A stretch of DNA of 64,000 nucleotides from Pseudomonadota bacterium (GCA_018896025.1 JAHIND010000034.1:1-64000), one strand, 5' to 3'. Shown: positions 8,564 through 19,860, numbered from the stretch's first letter. Notes: generated by a model from the sequence alone, not told the origin. Numbers and translations are program-made.

Positions 8564-8567
<4 letters not shown>
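7707..8567 (+). CDS. Molybdenum hydroxylase FAD-binding subunit
   Basis: A 286-residue medium subunit of the xanthine dehydrogenase family. FAD-binding motifs are VLAGGTDLMIFLRQ (residues about 28-41) and GSMQVRQTGTIGGNVANGSP (about 102-121), followed by the C-terminal CO-dehydrogenase flavoprotein domain. The start was set at ATG 7707, which overlaps the previous stop and has GGGGAGGAG ahead; an upstream extension would lie inside the small-subunit gene. The stop overlaps the large-subunit start in the same ATGA manner. It delivers electrons from the 2Fe-2S clusters to an acceptor that is not identifiable here. Confidence 0.94.
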
Positions 8568-10814
<2,247 letters not shown>

Positions 10815-10825
<11 letters not shown>

Positions 10826-12338
10826 TCTGGAGCGTTGCAACGGCTGCGGTCTGTGCGTAAAGGACTGCCCGGTGGCGGCCATCACTTTGCAGGACAAGAA
10901 GGCGGTCATCGGCCAGACCTGCGTGGAGTGCCACACCTGTTTCCGGGTGTGCCCCCGCAAAGCAGTGGCTGACGAGCTGGTGCCCGTGGCCGGGGCCAAG
11001 GAATGCACCCACTGCCCGGTGGGCTGCCGTATCCCCCTGGGCCTCACCGGAGCCTGCGGCCGCTACACCAACCAGGACCGCCAACTGGTGCGCACCCGTC
11101 CCTTGCTCAGCTACGCCGAGGTTGCCCAGGAAGTGGGCCCCGAGCCGGAGCTGATCATAGAGCGCCCCAGCATCACCGCCATCGGGGCCGGGGGCACCTA
11201 TCCCGACTACATGCCCGCGCCCTACATCGTCAGCCACGAGCGCGACGGCGTGGACGTGGTCACCGTGGTCACCGAGGCCCCGCTGTCCTACTCAGGGATC
11301 AAGGTGAAAATAGACACCGACTTGGAGGTGGGCCCCGAGGGCGCGGCCATCAGCTTCGAGGGCCGCACCGTGGGCATGGTGGAGACTGAAGAATACGGCT
11401 CCAAGATGCTGGCCATCGGCGGAGTCAACCGACTCACCGGACGCCATGGGTTCGCGGCAGCCAGGGCGGTGGCGGCCATCGCCAACCGCGAGGCGGTGCG
11501 GCTGAAGGTCAAGGGCGGGGCCAAGCTGGATATCCAGGTGGGCCAACCCCCGGTTATCGACGGCAAGATAGTGGAAAAGATGCGGGTGGGTTGCGGCTCG
11601 GCCTCGGCGGGGTTGTTCGCCACCTTCTTCCTGGATGCGGCCGACGAGGTGATCGTGCTGGACCAACACATCACCAGCCTGTTCAGCCATCACGCCTCGG
11701 GCCGCTGCCTGGGGCTCTCTCCCAGCGGGGTGGAGCTTTGTTTCAAGGAGTCCACCCCAGGGCGCTACTTCGGCACCCACGGCAAAGGCTGGGGCGGCAC
11801 CGACCTGGCCGATCCCCTGGACATCGTGTCCCAGGTGGACATCAGTGTCACTGCGCCGGGCTCCACCTTGCTCATCACCGAGACCACCGGCCAGAACGCG
11901 GCCATGTATGTGTTGGGCTGGGACGGCAAATACCAGCCCACCGAACTCACCGCCAAGGCCCGGGTGGCGGTGTCGGCCCTGGCCGAGACCTGCCAGCGCT
12001 CTCGGGTGGCGGCGGTGTACGTGGGTGGAGCGGGCGGCTCGGCCCGAGCCGGGGCGGTGCGCTACCCCCTGCGCCTTACCCGCGCGGTGCACGCGTCCAA
12101 GGCGGTGCTCACCTGCGGCGGGGCCAGGGTATTCGTGCTGCCCGGCGGCGGCATCACCTTCTACGTGGACGTGGAAAAAGTGCGCCCTGGGGCCTTCACC
12201 TGGGTGCCCACTCCGGCCACCGTGGCTCCCATCGAGTACACCATGCGCCTGAGCGACTACGAGGAAATGGGCGGCCACATGGAGGCGATAAAGCCATTCA
12301 CGGCCAAGGAACCGGTGCCTTGGAACCGGTGCAAGTAA
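10815..12338 (+). CDS. hnr: 6-hydroxynicotinate-reductase-like iron-sulfur protein
   Basis: A 507-residue cytoplasmic protein. Two ferredoxin-type 4Fe-4S sites are visible: C8, C11, C14, C18 (CNGCGLCVKDCP) and C36, C39, C42, C46 (CVECHTCFRVCP). A further set C64, C67, C71, C81 could hold a third cluster. The rest, about residues 100-507, is the domain peculiar to 6-hydroxynicotinate reductases, which reduce 6-hydroxynicotinate to 6-oxo-1,4,5,6-tetrahydronicotinate; the E. barkeri enzyme is reported to carry covalent flavin and Fe-S clusters. The start is GTG 10815 after AAGGAGAGA and overlaps the hydroxylase gene by 11 bases. The assignment rests on recalled family resemblance plus the enamidase gene opposite. 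Confidence 0.8.
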
Positions 12339-13207
12339 TACGCCCCGACCTGGTCCTGGTGGACTGGGGCCCCATGACTCTGACCATATCCGCCTGGCAA
12401 GGCGGACAAGCCCGCCCGGTGATGGCCGCCCAGGCCGCCCGGGCGGCTTTGCGTTGCCTAAAGGTGCTGGCCGAGTTTCAGGGATACATGCGCCGCCGCA
12501 TGCGCGAGCTGCCCGCCGGGCGTCCTTTGCCGCTGGTGGTGGAGCGGGCCGCCTCGGCCTGCCGCGCGGTGGACGGCGGCCTGACGCCCTTGGCGGCCGT
12601 GGCCGGAGCGGTGGCCGACGAGGTGGCCGACTTCGCCCTGAGCCTGGGCGCGGACCGGGTGGTGGTCAACAACGGCGGGGACATCGCGGTGCGCCTCAGC
12701 CCGGGGCAAAGTCTGCGGGTTGGGGTGAAGCCGCCGGACCCGGAAGAGGGCAATGCCTCGCTGCTCATGGGCCGTTTGAACCTGCGCGGCGGCGACGGCA
12801 TCGGCGGGGTGGCCAGCAGCGGCTGGCAGGGGCGCAGCCACAGCTCGGGGGTGGCCGACCTGGTTACGGTGTGGGCCAAGAGCGCGGCCCAGGCCGACGC
12901 GGCGGCCACCGCCCTGGGCAACGCGGCCCAGGCCCAAGGGCCGGAACTGGAGTCGGCTCCGGCGCGGGAGCTCGATCCTGACAGCGGCTTGGGGGAGCAG
13001 CGGATAACCACCAATGTAGGGACCTTGCCCCGGGAGCAGCGCCTGGCCGCCCTGCGCGGGGCGCGGGAGGTCGCCCACCGCCTGCACGGCCAGGGGCTCA
13101 TCACCGGATGCCTGGTGCTGGTGCAGGGCGAGGCCTTGCTCCTGGATCAGGGACAGCGCATCACTTTGGCCGGACCGGCGGCCTCGGCCAAACTACTGGC
13201 CGCCTAG
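12329..13207 (+). CDS. UPF0280 family protein (ApbE superfamily)
   Basis: About 292 residues of the UPF0280/COG2122 family, distant relatives of ApbE, the FAD:protein FMN transferase. Visible stretches are RAASACRAVDGGLTPLAAVAG, then DRVVVNNGGDIAVRL and GGVASSGWQGRSHSSGVADL, which match the ApbE-like active-site region. The start is uncertain: GTG 12329 overlaps the preceding stop by ten bases and gives a normal N-terminus; ATG 12374 would trim 15 residues. Last gene of the rightward operon, directly behind the hnr-like gene. Inference: it attaches flavin covalently to that reductase. The gene ends tail-to-tail with the leftward MobA/YqeC gene, overlapping by four bases. Confidence 0.85.
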   Translation: MQVIRPDLVLVDWGPMTLTISAWQGGQARPVMAAQAARAALRCLKVLAEFQGYMRRRMRELPAGRPLPLVVERAASACRAVDGGLTPLAAVAGAVADEVADFALSLGADRVVVNNGGDIAVRLSPGQSLRVGVKPPDPEEGNASLLMGRLNLRGGDGIGGVASSGWQGRSHSSGVADLVTVWAKSAAQADAAATALGNAAQAQGPELESAPARELDPDSGLGEQRITTNVGTLPREQRLAALRGAREVAHRLHGQGLITGCLVLVQGEALLLDQGQRITLAGPAASAKLLAA

Positions 13208-14562
13208 TCGCCTTCCAACAAAACTTCGCACTCGCCCCGGTGCAGGCTGGTTAGCAGCACCCTCAGCGATGGGTCTTGCCCGCTCACCAGCTCGGCAACC
13301 TGCCGTGCCGCCTCGGCCGCGCCGGGCAGCTCGCCCTGGTTGAGCACCAGCACCTTGCGGATACGGGCCGGAGCCTTCTTGAACAGGCCCTTGGGATGGG
13401 TGGCCAGGGCGGCCAAATGGGCGGGCTCCACCGGCTGGCCCGGCGCGGCACCGGTGACGGCGCAAAACTCGGCCGCGCCCAGGACGTGCTCCTCATCCAC
13501 CGGCTGACCCACACCGGCCAGGCCCAGCACCCCCACCAACACGGTGGTGGTCATGGGGATCACCGGCTCGTGGGTGCGGGGGGCCTTGAGGGGCATGCGC
13601 CGCGCACCGTCCGCCTCCACCAGGATGAGCGGGGCCACGGCCGCCTCCCACAACCAGTCCACGCTAGGAGGCGCCAGACCCTTGAGCTTGGCCCGCCCCT
13701 CCACCAGAGAAGATTCCGAAGCCACGGTAAGGCAAGCGCCGGGGGTCAGCAGCCGCTCTATGCGCTCGGGAAGCCAGTCCTCGTGGGGCTCGATGAGCAC
13801 CGCGCCGCTGGGGCGAAAGACCTGGGTGGTGGTGGTGGCCAGCACCGCCTTGCCGTCGGCGGCCTGCTCCGAGGCCAGGGCCTCCAGCAGGCTGGTCTTG
13901 CCGCCCGCGCCCACCAGGCTCACCAGGTCGCCGCGCTCCAGCTCCAGGGCTTCGCTGTAGCGCTGGGTGAGCACCGCCTCGGCCAGGCCAAGCTGCTCGG
14001 GGGTGTCCACGTCCAGACCGGCCAGAGGGAAGTTGGGCGGCAGCAAGACCGCCTCGTCCCGGTGCGCCTCGAACACGCTCCTCCCCCCGGCGTCCCCTCG
14101 CAGCGCTAGAAGCTCGGGCCAAAAGCGGCGGGCGAACAGGGCGGGCGGGGAGAAGGACGTATCTCCGGCCAGGGCTGCCAGATCATGCCCAGCCTCGGTT
14201 GCCTCCACGAAGCTGTCGATCAACGCGGGACTAAGAAGGGGTTGGTCGGCCAGCAGGAACAGGGCGTGGCTGTGATCCCGGCCCAGGGCCTCCAGGCCCA
14301 GACGCAGGGACGAGGCCTGGCCCTCACCGGCGTTGTGGTTGAGCATCACCTCCAGGTCGGCCGGGAGTTCGCCCAGTTCCTGGGCCAGCTCAGGGCTGGC
14401 GACCAGCACCACCCGCCCCAGCCGGGAGGCCAGGGCCGCCTCCAGGGCCCAAGCGGCCAGGGGGCGTCCGGCCAAGGAGGTGGTCAGTTTCTGCCCGCCG
14501 AAGCGGGTGGAAAATCCGGCTGCCAAAATTACGCCGGCGACTTCACTCTTGGGCAAAGCCAT
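13204..14562 (-). CDS. MobA/MocA-like nucleotidyltransferase fused to YqeC (Se-dependent hydroxylase maturation)
   Basis: A 452-residue two-domain protein. Residues 1-200 are a MobA-like NTP transferase (VILAAGFSTRFGGQK at 11-25, LLADQPLL at 103-110), which attaches a nucleotide to molybdopterin. Residues 205-452 match YqeC, the putative selenium-dependent hydroxylase accessory protein (P-loop-like GAGGKTS at 218-224, LVEADGARRMPLKAP, HEPVIP). In other bacteria yqeC travels with molybdenum hydroxylases that carry a labile selenium atom. The gene is convergent with the hydroxylase operon and overlaps its end. Start ATG 14562. The fusion of the two activities is the unusual point. Confidence 0.87.
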   Translation of the reverse strand: MALPKSEVAGVILAAGFSTRFGGQKLTTSLAGRPLAAWALEAALASRLGRVVLVASPELAQELGELPADLEVMLNHNAGEGQASSLRLGLEALGRDHSHALFLLADQPLLSPALIDSFVEATEAGHDLAALAGDTSFSPPALFARRFWPELLALRGDAGGRSVFEAHRDEAVLLPPNFPLAGLDVDTPEQLGLAEAVLTQRYSEALELERGDLVSLVGAGGKTSLLEALASEQAADGKAVLATTTTQVFRPSGAVLIEPHEDWLPERIERLLTPGACLTVASESSLVEGRAKLKGLAPPSVDWLWEAAVAPLILVEADGARRMPLKAPRTHEPVIPMTTTVLVGVLGLAGVGQPVDEEHVLGAAEFCAVTGAAPGQPVEPAHLAALATHPKGLFKKAPARIRKVLVLNQGELPGAAEAARQVAELVSGQDPSLRVLLTSLHRGECEVLLEGD

Positions 14563-14579
14563 GACTGCACCTTGTTGTC

Positions 14580-15281
14580 TTAGGGAGCCAGCACTGGATC
14601 AGCCGTCCCGGCCTCGGCAAAGCCTTTGGCTCTTAGAAGGCAGGAGTCGCATTGGCCGCAGGGCCTGCCGTCGGGGGCGGGGTCATAACAGGAGTGGGTC
14701 AGGCCGTAGTCCACGCCCAACTTCAGCCCGGCCTGGATTATCTGGGCCTTGGTCATGCGGATCAAGGGGGCGTGAATCTTGATGCGCCGCCCCTGGGTGG
14801 TGGACATCTTGGTGGCCAGGTTGGCCAGGTTTTCAAAGGCCATGATGAACTCGGGGCGGCAGTCGGGATAGCCAGAGTAGTCCAGGGCGTTGACCCCGAT
14901 GAACAGGTCGGTGCTGTCCAGGGCCTCGGCCCAGGCCAGGGCCAGGGAGAGGAACACGGTGTTGCGCGCGGGCACGTAGGTGATGGGGATGCCGCCGGAC
15001 ATCTCCGCCTCGGAGCGGCCCTTGGGAACCTCGATGTCCGCGGTCAGCGCCGAGCCGCCGAAAGCGCTGAGGTCCACCCCGATCTCCCGGTGCTGGGCCG
15101 CGCCCAGGGCCTGGGCCACCCGGCGGGCCGCCTGAATCTCCACCTGGTGCCGCTGGCCGTAGAGCACGCTCAGGGCATGGCATTCAAAGCCCTGGGCCTT
15201 GGCCATGGCCAGGCAGGTGGTGGAGTCCAGGCCGCCGGATAAGAGCACCACGGCCCTGGGTTGAGTGTCGGCTTGGATCAT
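14580..15281 (-). CDS. queC: 7-cyano-7-deazaguanine synthase QueC
   Basis: A 233-residue ATP-dependent enzyme that turns 7-carboxy-7-deazaguanine into preQ0 in queuosine synthesis. The PP-loop SGGLDS is at residues 15-20. Further QueC landmarks are VPARNTVFLSLALAWAE, NALDYSGYPDCRPEF and the C-terminal zinc-binding cysteines (THSCYDP, then CGQCDSC). Normal length, cytoplasmic. No other queuosine gene is adjacent. It lies 17 bases upstream of the MobA/YqeC gene and may be in one transcript with it and with the nfu-like gene. Confidence 0.96.
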   Translation of the reverse strand: MIQADTQPRAVVLLSGGLDSTTCLAMAKAQGFECHALSVLYGQRHQVEIQAARRVAQALGAAQHREIGVDLSAFGGSALTADIEVPKGRSEAEMSGGIPITYVPARNTVFLSLALAWAEALDSTDLFIGVNALDYSGYPDCRPEFIMAFENLANLATKMSTTQGRRIKIHAPLIRMTKAQIIQAGLKLGVDYGLTHSCYDPAPDGRPCGQCDSCLLRAKGFAEAGTADPVLAP

Positions 15282-15291
15282 GGGGCCGTTG

Positions 15292-15528
15292 CTACATCAG
15301 GGCTTCCACCCGGTTGATGCCGGGCAGTTGCTCCTTCAGGGATTTTTCGATGATATCCTTGAGGGTGACGTTGGCCGAGGCGCAGCCCGAGCAGGCGCCC
15401 ATAAGCCGCACCAGGACCACGCCCTGGTCGTTCACGCCCACCAGTTCCACGTTGCCGCCGTGCTTTTTCAATTCGGCGCGGGCCACGCCCAGAGCCTTTT
15501 CCACCGACTCGCGGTTAACCTCGGCCAT
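15292..15528 (-). CDS. NifU C-terminal-domain (Nfu-type) Fe-S scaffold
   Basis: A 78-residue stand-alone NifU-C domain. The conserved CxxC is C46 and C49 in MGACSGCASA, which in a dimer binds and hands over a 4Fe-4S cluster. LKKHGGNVELVGV before it and VTLKDIIEKSLKE after it are typical. It lies directly after mrp, another Fe-S cluster factor. The pair may serve the many Fe-S proteins of this organism, including those encoded nearby. Confidence 0.95.
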   Translation of the reverse strand: MAEVNRESVEKALGVARAELKKHGGNVELVGVNDQGVVLVRLMGACSGCASANVTLKDIIEKSLKEQLPGINRVEALM

Positions 15529-15547
15529 GCCTCAGCCTCCCTTGAAA

Positions 15548-16603
15548 TTAGTCCTGGCTATTGAGCTGGTCCATAACCTTTTTGGCCAGCTCGCGGTAGG
15601 GCTCCCCGGCCGGGCTTTCCAGCACCGCCTTGGGCTGGCCCAGGTCGGCCAACTGGCGAAGGGCGGGGTCCAGGGGAATTTCACCCAGGTAGGGTACGCC
15701 CAGCTTTTCGCACAGGGGCTTCACCGAGCCGTGCCCGAAGATCTCATGACGGCTACCGCAGTCGGGGCAGTTGAAGTAGCTCATGTTCTCCACGATGCCC
15801 ATGATCGGAGCACCCACCTGGCGGAACATGTCCACCCCCTTGATGGCGTCGGTCAGGGCCACGTCCTGGGGAGTGGTGACCACCACCGCCCCGGTGATGG
15901 GCACTTCCTGGGCCATGGTGATCTGCACGTCGCCGGTGCCGGGAGGGAGGTCCAGAACCAGCACATCCAGGGGGGCCCAGGCCACGTCATGCAGAAGCTG
16001 GCGCACCGCCTTCATCACCAAGGGGCCGCGCCAGATGAGGGCGGTGTCGGCTTTGATCAAGAAGCCCACGGACATGGCCTTGAGGCCGTGCGCCATGATG
16101 GGGCCGATCTTGTCGCCCACCGCGTCGGGCTGCATCCCGGTGACGCCCAGCATCATGGGCACCGAGGGGCCATAGAGGTCCAGGTCCAGGATGCCCACCT
16201 TTAGCCCCAGGGCGGACAAGGCCATGGCCAGGTTCACCGCCACGGTGGACTTGCCCACGCCGCCCTTGCCCGAGGCCACCGGGATAACCCACTTGACGCC
16301 GTCGATGGGATGGGGCCCCTTTTCCTCTTTTTTGGGCTTGGGCGGCTCGGGGGAGTGCACCTCCACCTCCTTGACGCCCGTGGCCTCGCGCACCATAGCC
16401 GCGATCTGGTTTTCCAACTCCTCGCGCACCTCGGGAGGGGCGGAAACGGGGCGCAGGTGGATGACCGCCTTGCCCTCGGTCAGGTGGGCCTCGGTGACCA
16501 GTTGCATGGACATGATGTCCATGTCAAAGCCCGGATAGCGCACCTTTTTGAGCGGCGCTTCCAATTCCAGGTCGATAGGGAATTCTTGGTTCTTATCGGA
16601 CAT
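15548..16603 (-). CDS. mrp: Mrp/NBP35-type Fe-S cluster carrier ATPase (ApbC)
   Basis: A 351-residue P-loop ATPase. Residues 25-85 look like a diverged MIP18 (DUF59) domain, then a proline/lysine-rich linker, then the Mrp domain with deviant Walker A SGKGGVGKST at 111-120, DLDLYGPSVPMMLG, and DLPPGTGD. The cluster-binding CxxC is in YFNCPDCGSRHEIFG. Mrp proteins bind and transfer 4Fe-4S clusters in the cytoplasm. The ATG at 16603 follows GGAGCGATC. Next gene downstream is the Nfu-type scaffold, 19 bases away. Confidence 0.95.
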   Translation of the reverse strand: MSDKNQEFPIDLELEAPLKKVRYPGFDMDIMSMQLVTEAHLTEGKAVIHLRPVSAPPEVREELENQIAAMVREATGVKEVEVHSPEPPKPKKEEKGPHPIDGVKWVIPVASGKGGVGKSTVAVNLAMALSALGLKVGILDLDLYGPSVPMMLGVTGMQPDAVGDKIGPIMAHGLKAMSVGFLIKADTALIWRGPLVMKAVRQLLHDVAWAPLDVLVLDLPPGTGDVQITMAQEVPITGAVVVTTPQDVALTDAIKGVDMFRQVGAPIMGIVENMSYFNCPDCGSRHEIFGHGSVKPLCEKLGVPYLGEIPLDPALRQLADLGQPKAVLESPAGEPYRELAKKVMDQLNSQD

Positions 16604-16662
16604 GATCGCTCCAATCGTAACGCGAATGAATTTTGGCTTTTAGGATACCAGCCGCGGGGGAA

Positions 16663-17661
16663 TCAGCCCAACACCTCCACAAAGGCCTCCAGCCTCAGCC
16701 GGGTGCGGCCGTCCACCGGGGCGAACTGGTCGCCCTCCAAGGTCAACACGGGCAGGTCCAGTTCGCGGCGCAGGACCAGATCCTGCATCTGCCGCCAGCA
16801 AAAGCTCTGGGTGTAGTGAATAAGCCCGTCCAGGTTCCGGCGCGCGGCCTCGCGGCGGATGTCAGCCACCCTGGCCCCCACCTCGTAGGGGTAGGTGTAG
16901 CGGGCATACTGCCCGGCTAGGCTGTCGCACGGCCCATCGTCGCCGTCCAGCATGGCGAACTGCCGGGGCACTTCGTTGAAAACCACCGACGCGCCCAGCT
17001 CCTCCAGGGTCTCGTGCAGCCCGGCGATGATGGGCGGCACACCCAACAGGCCCAGGCGCACCCCGGCCCGGCGGGCAGGGCGCTCCTCGGCTTGGGCCAG
17101 GAAGCGCTCCAGGCGCTGGGCAAAGTCCACCTGGTCGCCGTCAAAGTCGCTGGCGCTGACCAGCCACAGGTGGTTTTCCGCGCCGCTCACCTTGCCCTCT
17201 CGCCAGGTGAGGCGGTCCAGGCGCTCCAGGCTCCGCCGCAGGGGGATAAGCTCTCGGCGAATCTCCTCGGCCCGGGCCAGGTCGGCCCCCAGGTCGCGGG
17301 CCAGGCGAGCCATGGCCTCGCTCAAGCCAGCAGGATCGTCCTGGCTGGGATAGTCGAAGGGAAACACCCGGCGGCCCCGCCGCGAAAGCAACTCCATGAG
17401 GGCGTGGGTGTTGGAGCAGTCGCCCCGGGTGACCCCCACCAGAGCGGCCACCTCGGGATGGCGCAGGCACCAGGCGTACATGCCCTTTATCCAGGCGCAC
17501 AGGGTACGGGGCAGGCCCTGGTCCTCGGCCTGCTGCACCAGCCCGCCGGGGTCGCGGTGGGTGATGAAGCGGTTGTTGAGGTCCACCGGGGTCCAGCCCC
17601 CGGCCAAGGCCACCTCCACCGGTATGGTGGAGGTGATGCCCAGCAGGCGGGAAGCGGACAA
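16663..17661 (-). CDS. 2-hydroxyacyl-CoA dehydratase family protein (HgdB/BcrC-like, stand-alone)
   Basis: A 332-residue protein of the family that contains 2-hydroxyglutaryl-CoA dehydratase subunits, benzoyl-CoA reductase B/C subunits and double-cubane proteins. Expected cluster cysteines are C55 (TLCAWIKGMY), C82 (RGDCSNTHA) and C288 (TQSFCWRQM). The N-terminal LLGITSTIPVEVALAGG is also typical. No partner subunit and no activating ATPase lie next to it, so it is not a complete dehydratase. TTG at 17661 is the only start that keeps the N-terminus. It begins nine bases after the acyl-CoA synthetase gene. Function unknown. Confidence 0.88.
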   Translation of the reverse strand: MSASRLLGITSTIPVEVALAGGWTPVDLNNRFITHRDPGGLVQQAEDQGLPRTLCAWIKGMYAWCLRHPEVAALVGVTRGDCSNTHALMELLSRRGRRVFPFDYPSQDDPAGLSEAMARLARDLGADLARAEEIRRELIPLRRSLERLDRLTWREGKVSGAENHLWLVSASDFDGDQVDFAQRLERFLAQAEERPARRAGVRLGLLGVPPIIAGLHETLEELGASVVFNEVPRQFAMLDGDDGPCDSLAGQYARYTYPYEVGARVADIRREAARRNLDGLIHYTQSFCWRQMQDLVLRRELDLPVLTLEGDQFAPVDGRTRLRLEAFVEVLG

Positions 17662-17670
17662 GGCTAGGGC

Positions 17671-19749
17671 CTAATTGCCGGGCTTGGGGGCGTCGCGGGA
17701 CACCCGCACCCGGGCGTCCACGGCCATTACCCCACCGGGACCGGCCAACAGGGGGTTGATGTCCAGCTCGGCGATGGCGGGCATCTGATCGGCCAGGATG
17801 GCCAGGCGTATCACCGCCTCCAGCAGGGCGGCGCGCTTCACCGGCGGCTGGCCCCGGAAGCCCTTGAGCAGGGCCGCGCCCCTCAGCTCGTCCATCATCT
17901 GGCCCGCCTCGGCGTCGTCCACCGGGGCCAGGCGCAGGCTCACGTCGCCCAGGGCCTCGGCGGCGGTTCCGCCCAGGCCCAAGAGCACCACCGGGCCGAA
18001 GCCGGGGTCGCGCTTGATGCCCAGGATAAGCTCCTGGCCGCCCCGCAGATGCTGCATGACCACCAGCCGGGTAGGCTTGAGGCCGTCCATCATCTTCTGG
18101 GCCGCCAGGCGCACCGCCTCGGCGTCGCCCAGATTTAGCACCACGCCGCCGGCCTCGGTCTTGTGCAGCAGGTCCGCGCCGCCCACCGCCTTGAGCACTA
18201 CCGGATAGCCCAGGGTGCTCGCTGCCTGCACCGCGTCGTCGGCATCCAGGGCGGTGACAAAGGGAGCCACCGGGATGCGGGCCGCGCCCAGCACATGCAG
18301 GGCCTCGGGCAGCTCCAGCCAGCCGTCGCGGTCGGCGGTGACCAGCAGGCGCTGCACCATGTCCCGGTCAAAACCCTCGGCGCAGCCCAGGCGTTCGGGC
18401 ACGGGGATGCCGCCGGCCTTCTCCGCCGCGGACAGGGCCAGGATGCCCTCCTCGGCAAAGGTGAACAGGGGTATGGAAGAGAGCCGGGAGGCGGCGATCA
18501 TTTCCTCGGGATCGACCAGCAGGGCCAGGGCCACCGGCTTGTCCGCTTGTTTGCAGAGTTCGCCTGCCTTGGCCACGAACTGGCGGGACACCTCCACCTC
18601 GGGACCCCGGTAGCCGTGCATCATCAGCACCGCGTCGATATCTTTCTGGGACAGAGCGTTTTTCAAGATGTCCACGTACAGCTCGAAGTGGAACAGGTCG
18701 CCCAGGTCCAGGGGGTTTTGCAGATGGATCACCGAGGCCCTGGTGGCCTGTTGGATGGGCGCCAGGAACTCTTCGGAAAAGGCGGGCAGCTCCATGTCGT
18801 GGCGATAGGCCGCGTCGGCGGCCACCACCGCGTGGCCTCCCGAGCGCGAGATCACCGCCAGGCGGCGGCCCTTGGGCTTGGGCAGGCTCAGGCCCTTGAC
18901 GATCTGCATGCACTCGTGCACCGTGTGGGCCCGGATGGCTCCGGCCTGCTTGAGGGCCGCCTCCACCACCGCGTCATCGTTGGCCAGGGCGGCGGTGTGG
19001 CTGCTGGCGATGGCGTTGCTGGTGGCGGCTATGTTGGACTTGTGCACCACCACCGGCTTGGAGGTGGAGCGGATCAGGTCGTACATGGCCCGGCCGTCCA
19101 CGATGGACTCCAGGTAGAGCAGGATGGCCTCGGTCTGGGGGTCCTCAATGAGATAGGCCAGCAGGTCGCGCTCGTTGACGTTGAGCTTGTTGCCCATGCT
19201 GCAAAACTTGGCGATACCCACCTTGTTCTCGGAGCAGCCGTGCAGATAGGTGAGGCCTATGCCGCCGCTCTGGGCCATGATGGACAGGCCGCCGGGTAGG
19301 ATCGTGCGGTCCAGCAGAGGGAAGGGCACCGAGAGCTTGGACTCAGTGCAGATGACCCCGATGCAGTTTGGGCCGATGAAGCGCATGCCGTACTTTTTGC
19401 TGGCCTCGACGATCTGGGTCTCCAGAGAGCGCCGGTCTGCCGCCAGTTCCCTAAAGCCGCCGGTTTCGATGACCAGGCGCTTGACACCCTTTTGGCCGCA
19501 GTCATTGACCAGGCCGGGCACCGTGGCCGCCGGGGTCAGGACAACCGCCAGGTCCGGCGTCTCGGGAAGATCGCTCACGCTGGGGTAGATGGTGCGGCCC
19601 TTGTAATCGCCGCCCTTGGGCGAGACCAGAAATATTTCTCCCGGGAAACCGATGCCTTCCAAGTTGGCAAGTATGTTGCGGCCCATGTTGCCGGGTCGGG
19701 GAGACACGCCAAGGATGGCCACCGAAGAGGGATAAAAGAAGTGCTTCAT
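17671..19749 (-). CDS. ADP-forming acyl-CoA synthetase (acetate--CoA ligase family, fused alpha-beta)
   Basis: A 692-residue protein with a CoA-binding domain (SVAILGVSPRPGNMGRNIL, residues 8-26), two succinyl-CoA-ligase-like domains and a C-terminal ATP-grasp domain from about residue 475 (YPVVLKAVGGADLLHKTEAG). The likely phosphohistidine is in SSHTAALANDD. These enzymes interconvert acyl-CoA plus ADP and phosphate with free acid plus ATP. The acyl substrate cannot be told from the sequence. A good promoter lies upstream, and the HgdB-like gene follows at nine bases. Confidence 0.92.
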   Translation of the reverse strand: MKHFFYPSSVAILGVSPRPGNMGRNILANLEGIGFPGEIFLVSPKGGDYKGRTIYPSVSDLPETPDLAVVLTPAATVPGLVNDCGQKGVKRLVIETGGFRELAADRRSLETQIVEASKKYGMRFIGPNCIGVICTESKLSVPFPLLDRTILPGGLSIMAQSGGIGLTYLHGCSENKVGIAKFCSMGNKLNVNERDLLAYLIEDPQTEAILLYLESIVDGRAMYDLIRSTSKPVVVHKSNIAATSNAIASSHTAALANDDAVVEAALKQAGAIRAHTVHECMQIVKGLSLPKPKGRRLAVISRSGGHAVVAADAAYRHDMELPAFSEEFLAPIQQATRASVIHLQNPLDLGDLFHFELYVDILKNALSQKDIDAVLMMHGYRGPEVEVSRQFVAKAGELCKQADKPVALALLVDPEEMIAASRLSSIPLFTFAEEGILALSAAEKAGGIPVPERLGCAEGFDRDMVQRLLVTADRDGWLELPEALHVLGAARIPVAPFVTALDADDAVQAASTLGYPVVLKAVGGADLLHKTEAGGVVLNLGDAEAVRLAAQKMMDGLKPTRLVVMQHLRGGQELILGIKRDPGFGPVVLLGLGGTAAEALGDVSLRLAPVDDAEAGQMMDELRGAALLKGFRGQPPVKRAALLEAVIRLAILADQMPAIAELDINPLLAGPGGVMAVDARVRVSRDAPKPGN

Positions 19750-19831
19750 GCTACCTCGCTGGAATGTGCAAGCGTGCGGCGCTTGAATATTGATTCAATC
19801 TGAAACTATCCACCCAAATTGCGAGAATTTC

Positions 19832-19860
19832 AATAAAGCACTGGCTTGGCCAGGTGTCAA
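19832..19860 (-). promoter_or_regulatory. Sigma-70 promoter of the acyl-CoA synthetase operon
   Basis: On the minus strand TTGACA (19860-19855) and TTTATT (19837-19832) are 17 bases apart. The -35 element overlaps the last codons of recO. Predicted leader about 75 bases. Confidence 0.6.
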
